Shown here: one piece after another, positions 60,895 to 64,000 of the stretch
How positions within the stretch are numbered: position 1 is the first letter of the stretch
How the letters are laid out: each line of letters opens with the position of its first letter
DNA from: Rhodococcus sp. OK302
GTDB lineage: Bacteria; Actinomycetota; Actinomycetes; Mycobacteriales; Mycobacteriaceae
Direction of reading: 5' to 3'
Assembly: GCF_002245895.1 (NCBI RefSeq)
Contig: NZ_NPJZ01000001.1
Coordinates: 917,001-981,000 of the forward strand
Length of the DNA: 64,000 bases
The notes under the pieces: model-generated
Databases searched by the model: none
The model's input: only the letters and a program-made list of their open reading frames with translations
Told to the model about the DNA's origin: nothing
Made by a program: the position numbers and the translations under genes

Positions 60895-63800
60895 CCGGGA
60901 ATCCGCCGCAAGGCCCTCGGTCCGGGATCACGCGCAAGAGCGCCGCGACCGGATCGCATCCACGCATGCCACCGTGGGAACGCGGCTACCCGATTCAGCC
61001 GGTCAACCCGGACGCTCGTTTCGACGACGCGCCCACCATGACCATTCCGGTGATTCGCGACTATCCGCGTTATCGCGAAGCGGAAATGGAGCTGGCGAAT
61101 CGGCCCGTCTCGGAATCCGGTGACGTCGATCCCGACTCGCACGTGATGGCCGGCGACCGCAAGGAAACCAACTCCCGACTCCTTGCCGCAACCGGTTCGA
61201 TTGCCATCGCAACGTTGACGAGCCGAATCACCGGCTTCGCGAAACAGCTCATGGTCCTGATGGTTCTGGGGCCGGCGATCGCCAGCTCCTTCACCATCGC
61301 CAGCCAGATTCCGAACATGATCGCGGAACTGGTTCTCGGCGCCGTCCTGACCGCGATCGTCGTACCCGTGCTGGTCCGCGCAGAACGTGAAGACCCGGAC
61401 AACGGCGAAGCATTTGTTCGACGACTCTTCACCGCGGCACTGGTGCTGCTCGGCGTTGCCGCGCTCCTCGCCACCCTCGCAGCACCGATACTCACGAGAT
61501 ACGTCTTCCTGTCTCCGGACGGCAAGGTCAATACCGATCTGACGACAGCTCTGTCGTACCTCTTGTTGCCGGCGATTCTGTTCTACGGACTGTCCGCGCT
61601 GTTCACAGCGTTCCTGAACACCCGTCAGATCTTCAAACCCGGCGCCTGGGCGCCAGTGCTCAACAATGTGATCGTCCTTGTCGTGTTCGTGGTCTTCTAC
61701 CTGACCCCCGGCGAGATCTCGCTGAACCCGGTCTCGATGAGCGACCCCAAGCTGCTGACCCTGGGCCTCGGTATCACCGCCGGTGTCATCGCTCAGGCCG
61801 CCAGCCTGATCCCCGCGCTACGACGCGAGAAGATCTCCCTCAAGCCACTCTGGGGACTCGACGATCGCCTCCGCCAGTTCGGCGGCATGGCAGTCGCCAT
61901 CATCTTGTACGTGCTGATCAGCCAGATGGGCATGATCTTCGCGACCCGCATCTCCTCACACGTCGACGAGGCCGGCCCGGCCATCTACAGCCAGGCGTGG
62001 TTGTTGCTCCAGCTTCCGTACGGCGTCCTCGGCGTGACGGTGCTGACGGCGATCATGCCCCGGCTGAGCCGCAACGCCGCAGCCGACGACACCCCCGCAG
62101 TTGTCGACGATCTTTCCGTCGCGACGCGACTGACCATGATCACGCTGGTCCCGATCATCATGTTCCTGACGTTCATGGGACCGCAGGTCGGTGAAGCCCT
62201 CTACGGTTACGGCCGGTTCGGTACCGAGCAGGCCGAGCGTCTCGGCACCGCCGTGAGCTGGTCGGCCTTCACCCTCATTCCCTACGCACTGGTGCTGATC
62301 CAGCTTCGCGTCTTCTACGCCCGGGAACAGGCGTGGACACCGACGTGGATCGTTCTCGGCATCACCGCCGTCAAGGTCGCACTCTCCGCCCTCGTCCCGC
62401 TGGTCGCGTCCAACACCGACCAGGTCGTGATCCTGCTCGGCGCCGCCAACGGAATCGGATACATCACCGGAGCCGCCATCGGTGGCTACCTGCTGCACCG
62501 CAGCCTCGGCGACCTGAAGATGGCCAACGTCGGTAAAACCGTGTGGTCCGTCGTACTCGCTTCATTGGCCGGCTCCCTGACGATGCTGGCCGTCGACCGG
62601 GTACTCGGATTCGACAAACTCACCGAACGATTCGGCGGACCCGGATCGTTTGTTCGCGTAGCTGTCGGCGGCATCCTCATGCTCGCCATCACCTTCACGA
62701 TTCTGTACTTCAAGAAAATCCCGGAAGTTCTTTCCGTAACGGTTGCCGTCTCCCGGAAGATTCGTTCTGTGTTGGGTCGCCCCGAACCGACACAGAAATC
62801 GCACGCAATTCCGGACGAAGACAACTCGGGCAAAAATTTCGACGACGCCGCAACCGTTCTGATTCCTGCAATCAGAACGGAATCAAACGCGTACGAACAG
62901 CCAGGTGCGCTGCCGTACCCTGGTGCTGGAACCACCCCTGGACCTGGAATAACAGGGTCACGACCCACAGAACGCCGGGGATGGTCAACCGAAAGTGAAG
63001 GAGCGAGGGTGAGCAACGACAAGGTCTCCGACGACAAGAGCGCCGGAACTTCTGCCGTGAAGGCGTCCAAGCCGGCCTCGGCTGCAGAACCCAAGGCAGC
63101 TAAACCTGAGACGGCTGCGCCAAATGCAGTGGCACCTCGGGCTGCGGCTCCTCGGACGGCTGCGCCAAAGGGGGACCCTTCCAAGGCGGCAGCATCTCAG
63201 GCTGTGCCACCGAAAGCTGTGCCGGCTTCCGCGTCCCCTTCTTCGACACCCCCGGCCAACGTGCCCCCGGCCAACGTGCCCCCGGCCTCGGCACCCCGGT
63301 CGATGCCGCGCGGACCGAAACTCATTCCCGGTGCCTCTGTCGCGGGCGGACGCTACCGACTACTGGCACCCCACGGCGGAACCCGTGGACTGCAGTTCTG
63401 GGAAGCCCTCGACGTCAAACTCGATCGCGAAGTAGCACTGACGTTCGTCGACGCGGAACAACGCGGCGACGACAACCCTCAGTCGGGTCCGCAGGCCGTG
63501 CTCTCGCGCACATTGCGCCTGGGCCGCATCAATTCTCCGGGTCTCGCGCGAGTCCTCGACGTCGTCCGCGGAAGCTCGGGAGGCATCGTCGTCGCTGAAT
63601 GGACGCCGGGCCGATCACTACGCGAAATGGCCGAAACGACGCCGTCGCCGATCGGTGCCGCACGCGCAGTTCGCAGCCTCGCATCCGCCGCCGAGGCAGC
63701 TCACCGCACCGGTGGCGCACTGTCCATCGATCACCCTGATCGGGTGCGCATCAGCATCAACGGCGACGCCGTACTCGCTTTCCCCGCAACGCTTGCCGAA

Positions 63801-64000
63801 GCAGATTCCACCAGCGACGTTCGCGGTCTCGGAGCCATGCTCTACGCCCTGATCACAGCTCGCTGGCCCCTCGCGGAACCGTCGGCCGGGCCTGTCGGCG
63901 GGTTGCTGCCGGCTGGTCGCGATGCTGCCGGACGCCCGATCGAGGTACGCGTCATCCGCCCCGAGGTGCCGTTCGACATCTCGGCTGTCGCAACGCGGGC
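60891..64000 (+). CDS. murJ: Lipid II flippase MurJ (MviN) with C-terminal pseudokinase (3' end outside window)
   Basis: Open from the ATG at 60891 to the window edge (over 1036 codons). Residues about 95-620 carry the fourteen-helix MurJ domain (TLTSRITGFAKQLMVLMVLGP, IASQIPNMIAELVLGAVLTAIVVPVLVRA, GVTVLTAIMPRLSRNA). It flips lipid II across the membrane for peptidoglycan synthesis. A Pro/Ala/Lys-rich cytoplasmic linker (about 700-810) leads to a kinase-like domain (GGRYRLLAPHGG) in which the VAxK lysine is replaced (VALTFVD), i.e. a pseudokinase, as in M. tuberculosis Rv3910, where it binds the FHA protein FhaA. A GTG at 63009 in the same frame has AAGGAG 5 nt upstream, so the pseudokinase might also be made separately. 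Confidence 0.93.
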   Translation, partial: MTGNPPQGPRSGITRKSAATGSHPRMPPWERGYPIQPVNPDARFDDAPTMTIPVIRDYPRYREAEMELANRPVSESGDVDPDSHVMAGDRKETNSRLLAATGSIAIATLTSRITGFAKQLMVLMVLGPAIASSFTIASQIPNMIAELVLGAVLTAIVVPVLVRAEREDPDNGEAFVRRLFTAALVLLGVAALLATLAAPILTRYVFLSPDGKVNTDLTTALSYLLLPAILFYGLSALFTAFLNTRQIFKPGAWAPVLNNVIVLVVFVVFYLTPGEISLNPVSMSDPKLLTLGLGITAGVIAQAASLIPALRREKISLKPLWGLDDRLRQFGGMAVAIILYVLISQMGMIFATRISSHVDEAGPAIYSQAWLLLQLPYGVLGVTVLTAIMPRLSRNAAADDTPAVVDDLSVATRLTMITLVPIIMFLTFMGPQVGEALYGYGRFGTEQAERLGTAVSWSAFTLIPYALVLIQLRVFYAREQAWTPTWIVLGITAVKVALSALVPLVASNTDQVVILLGAANGIGYITGAAIGGYLLHRSLGDLKMANVGKTVWSVVLASLAGSLTMLAVDRVLGFDKLTERFGGPGSFVRVAVGGILMLAITFTILYFKKIPEVLSVTVAVSRKIRSVLGRPEPTQKSHAIPDEDNSGKNFDDAATVLIPAIRTESNAYEQPGALPYPGAGTTPGPGITGSRPTERRGWSTESEGARVSNDKVSDDKSAGTSAVKASKPASAAEPKAAKPETAAPNAVAPRAAAPRTAAPKGDPSKAAASQAVPPKAVPASASPSSTPPANVPPANVPPASAPRSMPRGPKLIPGASVAGGRYRLLAPHGGTRGLQFWEALDVKLDREVALTFVDAEQRGDDNPQSGPQAVLSRTLRLGRINSPGLARVLDVVRGSSGGIVVAEWTPGRSLREMAETTPSPIGAARAVRSLASAAEAAHRTGGALSIDHPDRVRISINGDAVLAFPATLAEADSTSDVRGLGAMLYALITARWPLAEPSAGPVGGLLPAGRDAAGRPIEVRVIRPEVPFDISAVATR

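Overview
The window is actinobacterial chromosome, most likely Rhodococcus (R. erythropolis/qingshengii type). The evidence is GC-rich coding, many leaderless TANNNT promoters, a family 1 encapsulin with its DyP peroxidase, an exact KstR operator, a mycobacterial-type LexA box, and the block pcnA-mutT4-like-DUF6049-murJ that lies beside oriC in mycobacteria and rhodococci. A near-perfect ParB site (parS) at 49.6 kb also places the window close to the origin.

Layout. 0-3.7 kb: a TetR-fadD-acyl-CoA dehydrogenase operon (minus strand, cut by the window edge) behind two tandem TetR operators. 3.9-6.5 kb: a polar amino-acid ABC importer with fused binding protein and permease, plus its ATPase. 6.5-10.3 kb: a five-gene operon of a DesK/LuxR-type two-component system with an ABC-2 exporter. 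10.5-12.6 kb: a Tat-exported PhoX phosphatase. 12.6-29.2 kb: a duplicated cell-surface module consisting of a GH25 lysozyme, a 2480-residue DUF11-repeat surface protein, a decayed lysozyme fragment and a second 2305-residue DUF11 protein. 29.9-37 kb: glucosylglycerate hydrolase, a frameshifted cation efflux gene, an SOS-controlled DUF222/HNH gene, a PHP hydrolase and a PPOX-cyclase fusion.

37.1-39.6 kb: a tightly overlapping four-gene operon of SDR, TIGR04222 membrane protein with a Gly/Ser/Cys tail, DUF692 (MNIO-type) enzyme and a 59-residue protein that is easy to miss. This is the best candidate for an uncharacterised system. It converges on, and overlaps, the encapsulin gene of a DyP-encapsulin nanocompartment operon (39.6-41.5 kb). 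41.5-46.1 kb: a secreted beta-propeller protein; a KstR-controlled ketosteroid isomerase/epoxide-hydrolase-like pair; a DUF1579 protein; and a secreted protein of unknown function. 46.2-64 kb: leuS, an SdpI-like protein with a Cys-rich tail, DUF1648, an orphan Phd antitoxin, a bile-acid-type symporter, YqgE/AlgH, a TetR/epimerase divergon, SRPBCC, MFS, pcnA, a NUDIX hydrolase, DUF6049 and MurJ fused to a pseudokinase (cut by the right edge).

Most of the window is coding. The two long gene-poor stretches (about 20.99-21.89 and 29.21-29.93 kb) are the upstream regions of the two giant surface-protein genes. No tRNA, rRNA, CRISPR array or insertion sequence was recognised. All identifications come from reading motifs; no database search was run.
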